64,000 nt of DNA from Caulobacterales bacterium. GTDB taxonomy: Bacteria > Pseudomonadota > Alphaproteobacteria > Caulobacterales > Caulobacteraceae. Made by a program: the position numbers and the translations under genes. The notes below the pieces were generated by a model. The model was not told the DNA's origin. It saw only the letters and a list, made by a program, of their open reading frames with translations, and did no database searches. This document shows positions 7,961-15,733 of the stretch, one piece after another. Numbering within the stretch: position 1 is the stretch's first letter; the number at the start of each line of letters is the position of its first letter. The stretch covers positions 102,710 to 166,709 of the forward strand of contig JACPDR010000028.1 in NCBI GenBank assembly GCA_016183935.1, in the 5' to 3' direction.

Positions 7961-8563
7961 TCAGCCGCCCTTGCCGGGAGGCTGGGACAGCTTGTCGAGC
8001 TGGGCGCGCATCTCGTCCATCTGGCGGCGCATCTCGGCCAGCGGATCGGCGGCGGCCGATTCGGGCGCGGCGGCGGCGGCGGGGCGGGCGGCGCCGGCGG
8101 CGTTGAAGCCGGGCCACATCTTCATGGCCTCGGCGAACATGGCCATGTTGCGCTTGACCGCCTCGTCCAGCAGGCCGGCGCCGGGGGCGGCCCCGAACGC
8201 CTTGGAGAATTGGCCGCGCATCTGCTCCTGCTGGCGGCTGAAGCTGTCGAGCGACATCTCCAGATAGCTGGGCAGGACGCCCTGCATCTGGCCGCCGTAG
8301 AAGCCGATCAGCTGGCGCAGGAACTGGACGGGCAGAAGGGCCTCGCCGCGGCTTTCTTCCTCGAAGATGATCTGGGTCAGGATCTGGCGGGTCAGGTCGT
8401 CGTTGGTCTTGGCGTCGTAGACCACGAACTCCGTGCCCTCGCGGACCATGCGGGCCAGGTCCTCGAGGGTGACATAGGCCGAGGTCGCGGTGTTGTAGAG
8501 CCGCCGGTTGGCGTATTTCTTGATGACGACGGTCTCGCCGGCTCCGGGCTTCTTGTCGGCCAC
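7961..8563 (-). CDS. phaR: Polyhydroxyalkanoate synthesis repressor PhaR
   Basis: The 200-residue protein starts with the family-typical segment VVIKKYANRRLYNT followed by SAYVTLEDLA, the PHB accumulation regulator DNA-binding domain. A helical PHB_acc region follows (FLRQLIGFYGGQMQGVLPSYLE), then a C-terminal coiled-coil-like tail (MRRQMDEMRAQLDKLSQ). PhaR binds PHA granules and represses phasin genes and often its own gene. The GTG at 8563 is chosen because the domain normally starts right there and GGGGA precedes it by 6 bases; a TTG 8 codons upstream would fall inside the inverted repeat at 8584-8608. A hypothetical gene is coupled downstream and a beta-ketothiolase gene is near. Confidence 0.92.
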   Translation of the reverse strand: MADKKPGAGETVVIKKYANRRLYNTATSAYVTLEDLARMVREGTEFVVYDAKTNDDLTRQILTQIIFEEESRGEALLPVQFLRQLIGFYGGQMQGVLPSYLEMSLDSFSRQQEQMRGQFSKAFGAAPGAGLLDEAVKRNMAMFAEAMKMWPGFNAAGAARPAAAAAPESAAADPLAEMRRQMDEMRAQLDKLSQPPGKGG

Positions 8564-8583
8564 GCGCAGTCCCCGATCCTGTT

Positions 8584-8608
8584 GCAACGCCGCACTATGC
8601 TGCGTTGC
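8584..8608. promoter_or_regulatory. Candidate PhaR autoregulatory operator
   Basis: A perfect 7-base inverted repeat, GCAACGC at 8584-8590 and GCGTTGC at 8602-8608, with an 11-base spacer, lies 21 bases upstream of the chosen phaR start and downstream of the hemolysin-III-like gene. TGC-rich palindromes of this kind are bound by PhaR in other alphaproteobacteria, and phaR autoregulation is common. The assignment to PhaR is inference. Confidence 0.5.
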
Positions 8609-8620
8609 GGAGGAGAAAGT

Positions 8621-9340
8621 CTAGCCGATGCCCGCCGCGCCGGGGGCGAGGACGACGCCGACCAGCACCGCCGCCCAGTGGACCGTCGCGCCGGTGACCA
8701 CGAAGCCGTGCCAGATCGCCCTGCGGAACTTCACCTTCGGGCTGATGAAGACGAAGACTCCGGCGGTGTAGATCAGGCCGCCGAGCACCAGCAGGCCGAG
8801 GGCGATGGGATGGACGGTGTCCATCATCGGCTTCAGCGCGATGACGGCCAGCCAGCCGAACATCATGTAGACGCCGCTCCAGAAGGCGTCGGAGAGTCGC
8901 GGCGCCACCAGTTTGGCGAATACGCCGGCCAGGGCCACGGACCAGACCAGCAGGGTGAAGCCGATCGACCACGCCCCCTCGAACCGCTGGGTGGTGAAGG
9001 GGGTGTAGCTGCCGGCGATCATCAGAAAGATCGCCGCCTCGTCCATGCGCCGCAGGATCGGGCGCGCGGCGCAGGGGCGGGTCTGGTTGTAGATCGTCGA
9101 GACGGTCAGCATGACGACCAGGCACAGGGCGTAGGCGGCCGTGGCGACCACGGTCCCGACGCCGGAATACAGCGCGGCCATCACCGCCAGCACGACGCCG
9201 CCGACCGCCGCCAGGGTCAGGCCGACGACATGCACCACCAGGTCGGCCGTCTTCTCGGCCGGCGTGCGGTAGTGCTCGATCATGTCGAGTTCGTCTGGAA
9301 TGCAGACCCGGTCGAATATGGTCTTCAGCCGCATGAGCAT
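8621..9340 (-). CDS. Hemolysin III / PAQR-like family membrane protein
   Basis: The 239-residue protein has seven predicted hydrophobic segments. It carries the family pattern of polar residues at membrane borders: a short N-terminal EHYRTPAEK, S-TIYNQTR after the second or third helix, RRMDEAAIFLMIAGSYTPF (the D-E-A-x-I and SYTPF motifs) and a C-terminal HGFVVTGATVHW. The COG1272 family is named from a Bacillus hemolysin, but its role is unclear and it may be a PAQR-type hydrolase. The ATG at 9340 is chosen because the upstream extension is low in family resemblance. It is transcribed towards phaR. Confidence 0.85.
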   Translation of the reverse strand: MLMRLKTIFDRVCIPDELDMIEHYRTPAEKTADLVVHVVGLTLAAVGGVVLAVMAALYSGVGTVVATAAYALCLVVMLTVSTIYNQTRPCAARPILRRMDEAAIFLMIAGSYTPFTTQRFEGAWSIGFTLLVWSVALAGVFAKLVAPRLSDAFWSGVYMMFGWLAVIALKPMMDTVHPIALGLLVLGGLIYTAGVFVFISPKVKFRRAIWHGFVVTGATVHWAAVLVGVVLAPGAAGIG

Positions 9341-9545
9341 TGGCCTTTCAAGGCGTTCGCCCGACATTCGTTCCCGTGAATATGGGTCCGGCCGATGACC
9401 CGGCGCTGAACAGCCGGGCTTCCGGCGCGGAAAGCGATCCTGTGCGGCACAAACACCACAACCGGTCACGCGCCCGGGGAGTGGCGGCGCGGCGAGCTTG
9501 GGGCTAATTGCAGCGCCTCCCCGAAGTCCAATCCGAGTCTCCGCC
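9341..9545. other. Divergent intergenic region
   Basis: The 205 bases between the hemolysin-III-like gene and the thiolase gene must hold two divergent promoters. I could not identify clear -35/-10 pairs or an obvious palindrome, and see no additional gene or RNA here. Confidence 0.4.
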
Positions 9546-10721
9546 ATGACCGACGTCGTCATCGTCTCCGCCGCCCGCACGCCGGTCGGCTCATTCCTGG
9601 GCGGCCTGTCCAGCCTGCCCGCGTCGAAACTGGGCGAGGTCGCCATCCGGGCGGCGCTGGAGCGCGCGGGCGTCGGCGCGGACGAGGTCGACGAGGTGAT
9701 CCTGGGTCATGTGCTGCAGGCGGCGGCCGGTCAGGGCCCGGCGCGGCAGGCGGCCATGGGCGCGGGCATCCCGAAGGAGGTTCCGGCCTGGAGCCTGAAC
9801 CAGATCTGCGGCTCGGGCCTGCGCGCCGTGGCCATCGCCGCCCAGCAGATCGCCCTGGGCGACGCCCGCATCGTCGTCGCGGGCGGCCAGGAGAGCATGA
9901 GCCAGGCCCCGCACGCCCAGCAGCTGCGCGCCGGCCAGAAGATGGGCGACCTGTCCTTCGTCGACACCATGATCAAGGACGGGCTGTGGGACGCCTTCAA
10001 CGGCTATCACATGGGCCAGACGGCCGAGAACATCGCCGACCGCTTCGGCATCAGCCGCCCCGATCAGGACGCCTTCGCCGTAGCCAGCCAGCACAAGGCC
10101 GAGGCGGCCCAGAAGGCGGGCCGCTTCGACGCCGAGATCGCGCCGGTGACCATCGCCTCGCGCAAGGGCGAGGTCGTTGTCGACAAGGACGAGTACATCC
10201 GCCACGGCGCCACGCTGGAGGCGATGGCGTCGCTGCGCCCGGCCTTCTCGAAGGAAGGCACGGTCACGGCCGCCAACGCTTCGGGGCTCAACGACGGGGC
10301 GGCGGCGCTGGTGCTGATGAGCGCGGACGACGCCAAGGCGCAGGGGCTGGAGCCGCTGGCCCGGATCGTCTCCTCGGCCACCGCCGGCGTCGATCCGGCG
10401 CTGATGGGCACCGGTCCGATCCCGGCCTCGCGCAAGGCGCTGGAGAAGGCCGGCTGGACCGTCGCCGACCTCGACCTGGTTGAGTCGAACGAGGCGTTCG
10501 CGGCCCAGTCGCTGTGCGTGCTGAAGGAACTGGGGCTGGACCCGGCCAGGGTGAACGTCAACGGCGGCGCCATCGCCATCGGCCATCCGATCGGCGCCTC
10601 GGGCGCGCGCATCCTGACCACCCTGCTGCACGAGATGCAGCGGTCGGGCTCCAAGCGGGGCCTCGCCACCCTGTGCATCGGCGGCGGCATGGGCGTGGCG
10701 ATGTGCGTCGAACGGCCCTGA
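9546..10721 (+). CDS. phaA: Acetyl-CoA C-acetyltransferase (beta-ketothiolase)
   Basis: The 391-residue protein matches the usual length of biosynthetic thiolases. It shows the acyl-enzyme cysteine in [11 protein letters not shown] (about residue 90), the [17 protein letters not shown] block with the catalytic histidine (about 347) and the second cysteine in LCIGGGMG (about 377). It condenses two acetyl-CoA to acetoacetyl-CoA, or the reverse, feeding polyhydroxybutyrate synthesis or degradation. It is not followed by phaB here, so atoB is an equally valid name. The location near phaR and the mmgR-like sRNA supports a storage role. Confidence 0.93.
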   Translation: MTDVVIVSAARTPVGSFLGGLSSLPASKLGEVAIRAALERAGVGADEVDEVILGHVLQAAAGQGPARQAAMGAGIPKEVPAWSLNQICGSGLRAVAIAAQQIALGDARIVVAGGQESMSQAPHAQQLRAGQKMGDLSFVDTMIKDGLWDAFNGYHMGQTAENIADRFGISRPDQDAFAVASQHKAEAAQKAGRFDAEIAPVTIASRKGEVVVDKDEYIRHGATLEAMASLRPAFSKEGTVTAANASGLNDGAAALVLMSADDAKAQGLEPLARIVSSATAGVDPALMGTGPIPASRKALEKAGWTVADLDLVESNEAFAAQSLCVLKELGLDPARVNVNGGAIAIGHPIGASGARILTTLLHEMQRSGSKRGLATLCIGGGMGVAMCVERP

Positions 10722-10736
10722 CCGGGGCCGGAAGAG

Positions 10737-11300
10737 TCAGGCGGCGTTGGCGGCCTTGCCGGCGGACTTCAGCTTCTCCTGGTGCGCCCGCATGCCGGCG
10801 ACGATCAGCTCGGCGGCCTCGCCCGCGTCGCCCCAGCCCTTGACCGTGACCGACTTGCCCTTTTCCAGGTCCTTGTAGCGGGTGAAGAAGTGCTCGATCT
10901 GCTCGACCAGAATGGCCGGCAGCTGCCGGTAGCTGGCGATGTCGGTGTAGTAGGGGTTCAGCTTGTCGACCGGCACGGCCAGGATCTTCTCGTCGCCGCC
11001 GGCCTCGTCTTCCATCTTCAGCACGCCGATCGGCCGCGAGCGGATGATGCAGCCCGGCACCACCGGCGTCGGGTTCAGCACGATCACGTCGCAGGGGTCG
11101 CCGTCGTCCGACAGGGTGTGCGGAATGAAGCCGTAGTTGCCAGGATAGTACATGGCCGTGTGCAGGAAGCGGTCGACGAACAGGGCGCCGGAGGCCTTGT
11201 CCATCTCGTATTTGACCGGCAGGCCGCCCTGCGGGATCTCGATAATGACGTTGACGTCCCAGGGCGGGTTGGGGCCGGCGGGAATGGCGTCGATGTTCAT
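10737..11300 (-). CDS. ppa: Inorganic pyrophosphatase (family I)
   Basis: The 187-residue cytoplasmic enzyme hydrolyses pyrophosphate to phosphate. It has the family I signature [11 protein letters not shown] with the metal-binding aspartates, an N-terminal [13 protein letters not shown] substrate-binding stretch and a C-terminal [13 protein letters not shown] segment. The length fits the bacterial hexameric type. It converges with the thiolase gene, with only 15 bases between stop codons and no clear terminator. It is divergent from the DUF599 gene. Confidence 0.95.
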   Translation of the reverse strand: MNIDAIPAGPNPPWDVNVIIEIPQGGLPVKYEMDKASGALFVDRFLHTAMYYPGNYGFIPHTLSDDGDPCDVIVLNPTPVVPGCIIRSRPIGVLKMEDEAGGDEKILAVPVDKLNPYYTDIASYRQLPAILVEQIEHFFTRYKDLEKGKSVTVKGWGDAGEAAELIVAGMRAHQEKLKSAGKAANAA

Positions 11301-11436
11301 GACGGGACTCGTCTATGGTGCAGTGCGGTAGCGGGGAGGCGGGCGTGATAGGCGCGCAGCCTGCCGGACGCAAGCCGGACTTGCCTCCGGAGGTTCCACG
11401 CGGCACGACGGGGCGGGCAGTGGAGATGGAGCGGTG

Positions 11437-12135
11437 ATGACGATCACGGACAGTCTGGCGCTGGCGCTCTTCTTCCTGTGCTGGCTGGGCTACGGCCCGC
11501 TTCTGGCGCTGCTGGCGCGGCGCAGCGGCTCGCTCAACGACGACATGCTGGTGGTGCGGCGGGCCTGGATGATGGTCATGACCCACCGCGAGGTGCGGAT
11601 CGTCGACAGCCAGCTGATGGGCCACACCATCAACTCGGCGGGCTTCTTCGCCTCGACCAACCTGCTGCTGATCGCGGCGGTGGCGGGGATATTGTTCGGC
11701 GGGGACCAGGCGCTGATGGGCGTGGCCTCCGTCGGGGGCGAGGCCATGCCGATCCGGTTGCTGGAGGTCAAGCTGGCGCTGGTGCTGCTCTGCCTGGCGC
11801 GCGGCCTGCTCGATTTCATCTGGTCGATCCGTCAGATGAACTACACCCTCGCGGTGATCGGGGCCGCGCCCGAGGTCCACACCGAGGGCGACCGCGTGGC
11901 CTTGGGCGAGGCGGCGGCCAACCTGCTGAATCCGGCGCTGAGCGCCTTCAGCCAGGGGGTGCGGGGCTATTATTTCGCGCTGGCGGCGGCGGCCTGGCTG
12001 TTTGGGCCGCTGTGGCTGGCGCTCGGGGTGGCGGCGGTGTTCTGCCTGCTGGTCTGGCGTCAGGCCGGGTCGCCTGCGGCGCGAGCGGTGCGGACGGCCC
12101 GGCGGTTGCTGGAGCGGCATCTGCCGCCACAGTGA
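11437..12135 (+). CDS. DUF599 family membrane protein
   Basis: The 232-residue protein has about five hydrophobic segments. It carries the DUF599 pattern: a cytoplasmic R-RAWMMVMTHREVRIVD segment after the first helix, then HTINSAGFFASTNLLLIA, and a late F-x-QGVRGYYFALA block. The function of the family is not known. The ATG at 11437 is preferred over the adjacent GTG because a GGAGC sequence sits 5-6 bases upstream. It is a single gene followed by the mmgR-like sRNA promoter region. Confidence 0.82.
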   Translation: MTITDSLALALFFLCWLGYGPLLALLARRSGSLNDDMLVVRRAWMMVMTHREVRIVDSQLMGHTINSAGFFASTNLLLIAAVAGILFGGDQALMGVASVGGEAMPIRLLEVKLALVLLCLARGLLDFIWSIRQMNYTLAVIGAAPEVHTEGDRVALGEAAANLLNPALSAFSQGVRGYYFALAAAAWLFGPLWLALGVAAVFCLLVWRQAGSPAARAVRTARRLLERHLPPQ

Positions 12136-12253
12136 AGCTGTTTCGCATGCGCGCTGGCGGTGGGGCGATTTTCACCGCAGAAAACGGTTACGGCGCGCAA
12201 TTTGCGGTGAAGCCTGCCGTTACACAGCGTGAACCAAGGCGTGAACTAACCCA

Positions 12254-12282
12254 TTGACGTATTGTGCACTGCACACTAGCTT
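12254..12282 (+). promoter_or_regulatory. Sigma70-type promoter with operator-like palindrome (sRNA promoter)
   Basis: TTGACG (12254-12259) and TAGCTT (12277-12282) are spaced by 17 bases and would start a transcript near 12288-12290, exactly where the structured RNA begins. The spacer contains GTGCACTGCAC (12264-12274), a perfect 5-base inverted repeat around one central base, so a repressor or activator may bind between the promoter elements. Confidence 0.6.
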
Positions 12283-12288
12283 GATTTT

Positions 12289-12370
12289 CGACGCCGCGAG
12301 GCGTCATGCCCTTCCTGGGCGTTTCCTCCCTAAAGACTTCAATGCCGCGCCTTCGGGCGCGGCTTTTTTT
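12289..12370 (+). ncRNA. mmgR: mmgR/suhB-family (alpha-r8) small RNA
   Basis: A short intergenic transcript unit has its own promoter. It contains a perfect hairpin GACGCC-GCGA-GGCGTC (12290-12305), a second small hairpin with loop CTTCC (12308-12320), an unpaired UUUCCUCCCU decamer (12322-12331), and a GC-rich terminator GCCGCGCC-TTCG-GGCGCGGC followed by seven T (12344-12370). This order and the decamer match the alphaproteobacterial suhB/mmgR family as I remember it. In Sinorhizobium meliloti MmgR limits polyhydroxybutyrate accumulation. The CCUCCC motif is an anti-Shine-Dalgarno seed. Closeness to phaR and thiolase genes fits. A covariance search against RF00519 would confirm it. Confidence 0.78.
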
Positions 12371-13235
12371 ATGTCCGGCCGAGGGGAGTCTGGTCGGCCA
12401 GCAGGTCGTCGATGACCCGGGCCACGCCGGCCGCGCAGCGCGACCAGCCCGGCCCCGGCTCCAGCGTCGCCTCATCCAGATAGAGGGCGCGGTTCAGCTC
12501 GATCTGGACGGCGTGAAACCCGTCCGCCGGACGGCCCCAGGCCTGGGTGGTCCAGCCGCCGGAATAGGGCTGGTTCAGCGCCACCCGCCAGCCCAGCGCC
12601 TCGAACGCCCGCCGCAGCCGCCGCGTCAGCGCCGTCGCGCACGAGGCACCGTGGCGATCTCCGAGCACCACGTCGGGCCCGCGCGCCCCGCCGACCCCCT
12701 GCGTCGCCCGCGCCGGCATCGAATGCCAGTCGACCAGCACCGCCTCGCCGTGGCGGGCCCGGGCGGCGTGCATCAGGTCGTCGAGGGCGGCGTGATAGGG
12801 CGCGTGGGCGCGGCCGATCCGGGCCTGCGCCTCGTCCACCCCCAGCCGCCGGTCATAGAGCGGGCGGCCGTCGCCGGTCAGGCGCGGAATGACCCCGTAG
12901 CCGGCGACGGTCCGCGGCGAGGCGGTTCGTCCCTCCAGCCCCTCGACCAGGGCCGGATCGAGATCGTCCGGATCGCGGTTCAGGTCGACGTAGGCGCGGC
13001 CGACCCGCCCCAGCAGCAGGGCCGCGCCGCGCTTCACGCCCGGTGCGATCAGCCGGTCGACGAGGGCGTCCTCGGCGCTGCGCAGGCTGGTCGCGGCCAG
13101 GCCCGGCGCGGCGTCCATGTCGGCGGGATAGAGGTCGCCGGAGTGCGGCGAGGCGAACACGAACCGGCCGGGCGTTTCGGGCGCGACGACGCTGAACGCC
13201 GCCTCGCCTGCCGTGTGTTCGGGACTGTCCGCCAT
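12369..13235 (-). CDS. N-formylglutamate amidohydrolase family protein
   Basis: The 288-residue protein has the FGase features: FASPHSGDLYP near the N-terminus, GRAYVDLNRDPDDLDP, a central VLVDWHSMPA with a metal-ligand histidine, and a later LNQPYSGGWTTQAWG block. It is expected to hydrolyse N-formyl-L-glutamate (histidine degradation by the formimino route) or a related N-acyl amino acid. No other hut genes are adjacent, so the true substrate is open. The ATG at 13235 is preferred over in-frame ATGs at 13247 and 13271. The TAA stop overlaps the T-run of the sRNA terminator, which may serve both strands. Confidence 0.82.
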   Translation of the reverse strand: MADSPEHTAGEAAFSVVAPETPGRFVFASPHSGDLYPADMDAAPGLAATSLRSAEDALVDRLIAPGVKRGAALLLGRVGRAYVDLNRDPDDLDPALVEGLEGRTASPRTVAGYGVIPRLTGDGRPLYDRRLGVDEAQARIGRAHAPYHAALDDLMHAARARHGEAVLVDWHSMPARATQGVGGARGPDVVLGDRHGASCATALTRRLRRAFEALGWRVALNQPYSGGWTTQAWGRPADGFHAVQIELNRALYLDEATLEPGPGWSRCAAGVARVIDDLLADQTPLGRT

Positions 13236-13373
13236 GCCCGATCCCATACCGTGTTTCGCGCATTGATCCACAGGTTCGCGGCGTCGGACCGGTTCGCCCG
13301 AACGGGGATTTTCATGACGGGTTTACCGATCCGGTCGTAGCGTCCGCTGACAAACACGAGGCGAAAACACTTC

Positions 13374-13730
13374 ATGGCGCGCATTCTTCTGGCCGAGGAC
13401 GACCATTCGCTTCGGGGCTTCCTGACGCGGGCGCTCGAGCGGGCCGGCCATTCCGTGGTCGACTGCGAGAACGGCGACGACGCCATCGACGCGCTCGACC
13501 AGGGCCCGTGGGACCTGCTGCTGACCGACATCGTCATGCCCGGGGCCGACGGCATCGAGGTCGCCCGCGTGGCCGCCGCCCGGCAGCCGGGCATCCGCAT
13601 CATGTTCATCACCGGCTTCGCCGCCGTCGCCCTGTCGGCGGCCCAGGCCACGCCGCAGGCCAAGGTGCTGTCCAAGCCCGTGCACCTGCGCGACCTGGTC
13701 GGCGAGGTCGAGCGTATGGTGGCGGCCTGA
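13374..13730 (+). CDS. cpdR: Single-domain response regulator CpdR
   Basis: The 118-residue protein is a lone receiver domain: acidic pair in LLAEDD (D9, D10), phospho-acceptor D52 in LLTDIVMPG, T in MFITGFAAVAL and K101 in VLSKP. The MFITGFAAVAL segment and overall sequence match Caulobacter CpdR closely. In its unphosphorylated form CpdR brings ClpXP to the cell pole and primes degradation of CtrA, PdeA and other regulators. Phosphate comes from the CckA-ChpT relay, which is not in this window. The gene stands alone, divergent from the formylglutamate amidohydrolase gene. Confidence 0.93.
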   Translation: MARILLAEDDHSLRGFLTRALERAGHSVVDCENGDDAIDALDQGPWDLLLTDIVMPGADGIEVARVAAARQPGIRIMFITGFAAVALSAAQATPQAKVLSKPVHLRDLVGEVERMVAA

Positions 13731-13747
13731 CGTAAAGGGGCGCTACC

Positions 13748-13844
13748 GCGATGCGCGCGGCGCATCGCTGCCTGAGCGCGGGCGGCGCGAAGCGCCAGGC
13801 CGCGTCGGGTCGGGAGGTCCCGAAGGGCCGACGACCGCGGCCTG
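13748..13844. repeat. Cluster of three hairpin-forming inverted repeats
   Basis: Downstream of cpdR three palindromes follow each other: GCGATGCGC-GCG-GCGCATCGC (13748-13768, nine perfect pairs), GGCGC-GAA-GCGCC (13784-13796), and a long imperfect one from CAGGCCGCG to CGCGGCCTG (13796-13844). No T-run follows any of them, so they are not textbook terminators. They could be a REP-like element, a rho-independent-like block or an mRNA 3' stabiliser for cpdR. Confidence 0.5.
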
Positions 13845-13857
13845 CCAATATGGCCCT

Positions 13858-13886
13858 TGCGGTCAGCGAGGGCGTCGGGTTATAGA
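13858..13886 (+). promoter_or_regulatory. Candidate tRNA-Val promoter
   Basis: TTGCGG (13858-13863) and TATAGA (13881-13886) with a 17-base spacer lie 43 bases before the mature tRNA 5' end. The -35 is a moderate match and the -10 is good. Confidence 0.5.
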
Positions 13887-13928
13887 CCGCGCCTTCCTGC
13901 CCCCGGGGTGACCCGGGGCCGTCACGGC

Positions 13929-14003
13929 GGACGCGTAGCTCAGCGGGAGAGCACTTCGTTGACATCGAAGGGGTCACAGGTTCAATCCCTGTCGCGTCCA
14001 CCA
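13929..14003 (+). tRNA. tRNA-Val (anticodon GAC)
   Basis: The cloverleaf is complete. The acceptor stem GGACGCG pairs with CGCGTCC, the D arm reads AGCTCAGCGGGAGAGC, and the anticodon stem CTTCG/CGAAG encloses loop TTGACAT with anticodon GAC. The T arm is ACAGG-TTCAATC-CCTGT, followed by discriminator A and an encoded CCA (14001-14003). It reads GUC and GUU valine codons. Confidence 0.97.
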
Positions 14004-14064
14004 TTTTCCTCCCCCATAGTCAGACGCACGCCCTCGGGGCCGCTCCAGACTGGAGGACGTCCGC

Positions 14065-15210
14065 TTGCCAGCCTTCTATGAGTTCTTCGCCGGTGGCGGC
14101 ATGGCGCGGGCGGGGCTGGGCGAGGGGTGGACCTGTCTGTTCGCCAACGACTTCGACGCCAAGAAGGGTTTCGCCTACCAGGCCAACTGGGGCACGGGTG
14201 GCGAGCTGACGGTCGGCGACATCCGCCGCCTCGACGCGGGCGATCTGCCGGGCGAGCCGGATCTGGTCTGGGGCAGCTTCCCCTGCCAGGACCTGTCGCT
14301 GGCCGGGGTGGGGGCCGGGCTCGGCGGCGAGCGGTCCGGGACCTTCTACGCCTTCTGGGATGTGATCCGCGGGCTGGCCGGACAGGGGCGGGCGCCCCGG
14401 ATGGTGGCGGTCGAGAACGTCTGCGGGGCCCTGACCTCGCACGGCGGGCGGGATTTCGAAGCGATCTGCCGGACCTTCGCCGGAGCCGGCTACCGCTGCG
14501 GCGCCCTGGTCATCAACGCCGACCTGTTCGTGCCGCAAAGCCGGCCCCGGCTGTTCGTGATCGGGGTGCGCGAGGGGGTGGAGATCGCCCCCGAACTGCT
14601 GGCCCCCGCGCCGGTCGAGCCGTTCCACACCCCCGCCCTGAAGCGGGCCGTGGCGGCGCTGCCGGACGCCCTTCGGGACACGCTGCTGTGGTGGAACGCG
14701 CCGACGCCGGGTCGGCGCGCCGCCACCTTCGCGGACCTGATCGAGGACGAGCCGGACAGCGTGCCGTGGCACAATCAGGCCGAGACGAAGCGGCTGCTGG
14801 ACATGATGTCGCCGGTCAACGCCGCCAAGGTCGAGGCGGCCCGGCGGGCCGGACGGCGCATGGTCGGCGGAGTCTATCGCCGCACGCGGATCGACGCGTC
14901 GGGTGAACGGGTGCAGCGGGCCGAGGTGCGTTTCGACGACGTGGCCGGCTGCCTGAGGACCCCCTCCGGCGGGTCGAGCCGTCAGATCATCCTCGTGGTC
15001 GACGGGCCCCGGGTGCGGTCGCGGCTGATCTCGGCGCGGGAGACGGCGCGGCTGATGGGCCTGCCGGACGACTATGTGCTGCCCCGCAACTACAACGACG
15101 CCTACCACGTGACCGGCGACGGCGTGGCGGCCCCGGTGGTGCGCCACCTGGCGCGACATCTGTTCGAGCCGCTGGCCGCCGCGGCTGCCCGGGCGCGCCG
15201 CGCGGCCTGA
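14065..15210 (+). CDS. DNA (cytosine-5-)-methyltransferase, orphan
   Basis: The 381-residue protein has the C5-methyltransferase motifs in order: FAGGGMARAGL (motif I, SAM binding), GSFPCQDLSLAG with catalytic Cys74 (motif IV), ENVCG (motif VI, residues 117-121), QSRPRLFVIG (motif VIII) and a divergent C-terminal HVTGDGVAAPVV in place of the common GNAVP motif X. The target-recognition region lies about residues 180-290. The start is TTG with a strong GGAGG 8 bases upstream. No restriction endonuclease or helper is adjacent, so it acts as a solitary methylase, either regulatory or the remnant of a restriction system. The recognition site cannot be predicted. Confidence 0.9.
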   Translation: MPAFYEFFAGGGMARAGLGEGWTCLFANDFDAKKGFAYQANWGTGGELTVGDIRRLDAGDLPGEPDLVWGSFPCQDLSLAGVGAGLGGERSGTFYAFWDVIRGLAGQGRAPRMVAVENVCGALTSHGGRDFEAICRTFAGAGYRCGALVINADLFVPQSRPRLFVIGVREGVEIAPELLAPAPVEPFHTPALKRAVAALPDALRDTLLWWNAPTPGRRAATFADLIEDEPDSVPWHNQAETKRLLDMMSPVNAAKVEAARRAGRRMVGGVYRRTRIDASGERVQRAEVRFDDVAGCLRTPSGGSSRQIILVVDGPRVRSRLISARETARLMGLPDDYVLPRNYNDAYHVTGDGVAAPVVRHLARHLFEPLAAAAARARRAA

Positions 15211-15217
15211 TCCGGGT

Positions 15218-15640
15218 TCAGTGGCGGGGCGCGTCGCCGCCAGGCAGGCTGGCGATCGCCTCGCGGCAGGCGCGTTCGCAGTGGCGGCAGGTTTCGGCGC
15301 AGATACGGCAGTGCACATGCTCGGCCGCGTGGCGCTCGCATTCGGCCGCGCACCGGCCGCAGGCGAGTTCGCAGGCCTTCAGCTGGGCCTCGATCAGGGG
15401 CACGTCGCCGCCCGAGCGGCGGGTCGCGATCAGGCCGCTGGTCAGGCAGACGTCGGCGCAGTCCATGTTCAGCCGGATGCACTGGACCAGAAACGCGACA
15501 TTGGCCTCGCCGAGGCACGCGTCGGCGCAGGAGACGCAGACCTGGGCGCAGTCGAAACAGGCCTCGATGCAGCGGACGAGAGCGGTGTTCACCTCGCCGC
15601 GGACGTGGGGGTGGGCGGCGATCATCTGTTGGGCGTGCAT
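15218..15640 (-). CDS. Four-helix-bundle Cys-rich copper-storage-like protein (DUF326/Csp)
   Basis: The 140-residue protein has 18 cysteines, arranged as CxxxC and CxxC pairs along amphipathic helices (for example CIEACFDCAQVC and CRICAETCRHCERAC), plus several histidines. This is the Csp-like four-helix bundle in which cysteines line the core and bind many Cu(I) ions. No signal peptide is visible from the ATG at 15640, so it would be a cytosolic Csp3-like protein. The longer upstream frame is dismissed as low in similarity. It converges with the methyltransferase gene, leaving 7 bases between stops. Confidence 0.85.
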   Translation of the reverse strand: MHAQQMIAAHPHVRGEVNTALVRCIEACFDCAQVCVSCADACLGEANVAFLVQCIRLNMDCADVCLTSGLIATRRSGGDVPLIEAQLKACELACGRCAAECERHAAEHVHCRICAETCRHCERACREAIASLPGGDAPRH

Positions 15641-15733
15641 GGCACGGCTCCCGTTTCCGGCGTTCGGCTGTCCAACCGGCGGCGGGCGCGGAAGTTCGAA
15701 GCGGAGCCGCAAAATACAGGCGGCGGCGCCGGC

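Noticed and set aside
13929..15210. Possible genomic island at tRNA-Val
   Set aside because: Apart from an orphan methyltransferase there is no integrase, no repeat of the tRNA 3' end and no change in codon use.
14065..15210. Restriction-modification system
   Set aside because: No endonuclease, specificity subunit or Vsr-like gene lies next to the methyltransferase.
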